From Bacteroidota bacterium (GTDB taxonomy: Bacteria > Bacteroidota > Bacteroidia > Sphingobacteriales > Sphingobacteriaceae), in assembly GCA_025355225.1 (NCBI GenBank), contig JANYAB010000134.1:1-7400 (forward strand): DNA of 7,400 bases. Reading direction: 5' to 3'. Shown here in pieces: positions 5,954-7,400 of the stretch. Numbering within the stretch: position 1 is the first letter of the stretch; every line of letters starts with the position of its first letter. The notes beneath the pieces are model-generated. The model was not told where the DNA came from and did no database searches. It saw only the letters and a list, made by a program, of their open reading frames with translations. The position numbers were made by a program, and so were the translations under genes.

Positions 5954-7312
5954 TTATCGAATAAATTCAATGGAAATTGCAGTGCCTCTATCACGATTAG
6001 GTTCAACACTAATGGTGCCATTAAAAAGATTGATGATTTTGCCGGTAATGTATAAACCTATGCCATTGCCGTAATACTCTTTTACGTTTGTACCCCGGTA
6101 AAAGGATTGAAATATTTTTTCCATTTCCTCTGGCGGAATGCCTATGCCTGAGTCGATAATTGTAATGCTTACACGATTGTTATCGGCATACAAATTGCAT
6201 TGCAAACGTTTACTGCCCGAAAATTTGTAACCGTTGCTAATAATATTATTTAAGGCTATGGTTAATAATGCTTTATTAGCCGGTACCAGCAGTTTCTCCG
6301 GGTCATCCGGTAAATGCTGAATGCTTACCACAAAAAGTCCTTTCCCCAACTTGTTGGTCCAGTAGTCTGCCAGCTCCCATATCAGTTCATCAATGGCTAC
6401 CGGGCCCAAAGTTGCCTGGGTGTAGCTCATATCAACCTGCGCCAGTTCCATTAAACCGGTGACCGTTTCGTTTAAACGTTCAATATCTGTTAAAACAGAT
6501 TGTAGAATTTGTTCGTACTCATGCGTTGTGCGTGTTTTGTTAAGCGCAACCTCAACTTCGCCGATAATGCTTGTTATGGGTGTTTTCAATTCATGCGAGG
6601 CATTGGTAACAAATGTTTGCTGCACCTCAAAGGCGTTGTCAAGATGTTTTAAAAGGCGGTTAAAGTTCTGCGCAAGTTTGCTGATCTCGTCTTTTCCATT
6701 CCCCTCGCTTATCCGCAAGCTCAGGTTACTGGCACGGACCTGCTGCATCTGTATAATAATATCATCAATTGGTTCAAGCGCTTTTTTGGCAAACCACCTG
6801 CCTATAAAAAACAGCGCCGTGATGACGCAAACGAACATAATGAACATTATTTCTACAAGGTCGTTAATCTTGGTATGGCCTTGCGTATCCGCAGCTGATA
6901 CCAGGATGACGAAATTTCCCTGGTTATCATTGTAATAAATCCCTACCGTTTGCCTTTCTCCCTCGGTAAACGCCATCTGTTTTCGTTTGCGCACCAGGTT
7001 GATCACATCGCTGCTCCAATATTGCTGCCTGTCCTTAATAAAAGATGCTGTATTCCGATCATCATAGAAACGGGTCACCTCGCCCGGGAGCTGTTTAAGG
7101 TAACGTTCACGTACATGATTTAATGAATCTGCAGATATCTCATCCGCCTCGAGATATAGTTGTGCGGCAACCTTTGCCCTGTCCATTAAACGGCCATAAA
7201 AATCTCCTTTAACAAATGAATTAAAAGTTAAAAGAATGATAGCCAGAGCAATAACCAAGATCACCGCGGTAATAAGGGTAAAATAAAGGGCAAGCCTGTT
7301 CTTTATTTTCAT
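5954..7312 (-). CDS. Two-component sensor histidine kinase, CusS/CzcS-like
   Basis: Inner-membrane sensor kinase of 452 aa expected to control the efflux operon next to it. TM1 is about 9-30, the periplasmic sensor region about 31-150, TM2 about 151-171, and a HAMP linker about 172-225 (ALEPIDDIIIQMQQV). The HisKA helix holds FVTNASHELKTPITSI with phospho-acceptor H240. The ATPase domain shows an N box (LNNIISNGYKFS, 354-365), G1 (DSGIGIP, 387-393), F box (IFQSFYRGTN, 400-409) and G2 (GNGIGLYI, 415-422), so it looks catalytically intact. The sensor region has no Cys, only two His (66, 146) and two Met (43, 113), so no obvious metal-binding cluster reveals the inducer. Its ATG shares one base with the regulator's stop (TAATG), implying translational coupling. 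The role in metal sensing is inferred from context; many HisKA kinases share this architecture. Confidence 0.93.
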   Translation of the reverse strand: MKIKNRLALYFTLITAVILVIALAIILLTFNSFVKGDFYGRLMDRAKVAAQLYLEADEISADSLNHVRERYLKQLPGEVTRFYDDRNTASFIKDRQQYWSSDVINLVRKRKQMAFTEGERQTVGIYYNDNQGNFVILVSAADTQGHTKINDLVEIMFIMFVCVITALFFIGRWFAKKALEPIDDIIIQMQQVRASNLSLRISEGNGKDEISKLAQNFNRLLKHLDNAFEVQQTFVTNASHELKTPITSIIGEVEVALNKTRTTHEYEQILQSVLTDIERLNETVTGLMELAQVDMSYTQATLGPVAIDELIWELADYWTNKLGKGLFVVSIQHLPDDPEKLLVPANKALLTIALNNIISNGYKFSGSKRLQCNLYADNNRVSITIIDSGIGIPPEEMEKIFQSFYRGTNVKEYYGNGIGLYITGKIINLFNGTISVEPNRDRGTAISIEFIR

Positions 7313-7400
7313 TATCTACTGCCTTGTTTTAAAATATAACCCATGCCGATTACCGTATGGATCAATTTACTTTTAAAATCTTTTTCTATCTTTTTGCGCA
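7312..7400 (-). CDS. Response regulator, OmpR/PhoB family (3' end only)
   Basis: Partial gene running off the right edge; only the last 28 codons and the stop are inside (complete codons 7315-7398, TAA 7312-7314). The residues read RKKIEKDFKSKLIHTVIGMG followed by YILKQGSR. The pattern K-L-I-H-T-V-x-G-M-G-Y-x-L-K is the end of the winged-helix DNA-binding domain of OmpR/PhoB regulators (the recognition-helix exit and C-terminal beta hairpin). The receiver domain and phospho-acceptor Asp are outside the window. It is the partner of the kinase that begins on its stop codon, and the likely binder of the 11-bp repeats at 5908-5951, because this regulator family typically binds tandem sites spaced one helical turn apart. 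CusR or CzcR is the likely annotation, but the specific type cannot be told from the tail. Confidence 0.85.
   Translation of the reverse strand, partial: RKKIEKDFKSKLIHTVIGMGYILKQGSR

Overview
The window shows a Bacteroidota (Bacteroidetes) chromosome, plausibly Sphingobacteriaceae such as Mucilaginibacter or Pedobacter; the genus is a guess from protein style. The clues are a TAnnTTTG -7 promoter element, no clear Shine-Dalgarno sequences before the starts, moderate GC with AT-rich intergenic DNA, and the wording of the efflux proteins. All confidently called genes lie on the minus strand, so the story reads from right to left.

From right to left: the last 28 codons of an OmpR/PhoB-type response regulator (7312-7400, cut by the window edge); a membrane sensor histidine kinase whose ATG overlaps the regulator's stop (5954-7312); a 77-bp regulatory gap (5877-5953) with four tandem 11-bp units and a -7 box; a TolC-like outer-membrane channel (4590-5876); a lipoprotein membrane fusion protein (3483-4586); a 130-bp gap almost filled by a long imperfect inverted repeat (3359-3476); and a heavy-metal RND pump of the CzcA/CusA type (224-3352). 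Positions 1-223 contain no confident gene, but do hold several small hairpins, an 11-bp direct repeat, and possibly the 3' end of a rightward gene at the extreme left.

Together the genes form a complete tripartite metal efflux operon in the usual C-B-A order, placed directly downstream of its own two-component system. The likely circuit is: the kinase senses a metal in the periplasm, phosphorylates the regulator, and the regulator binds the four 11-bp direct repeats just upstream of the channel gene's promoter to switch on channel, adaptor and pump. Pump residues point to a divalent cation (Co/Zn/Cd/Ni-like) rather than Cu(I)/Ag(I): the DFG...D...E motif of CzcA-type pumps is present, and the three methionines that bind copper in E. 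coli CusA are replaced.

The gene content is a known type of system. The parts most worth a second look are non-coding: the four-unit operator with its promoter, and the inverted-repeat element wedged between the adaptor and pump genes.
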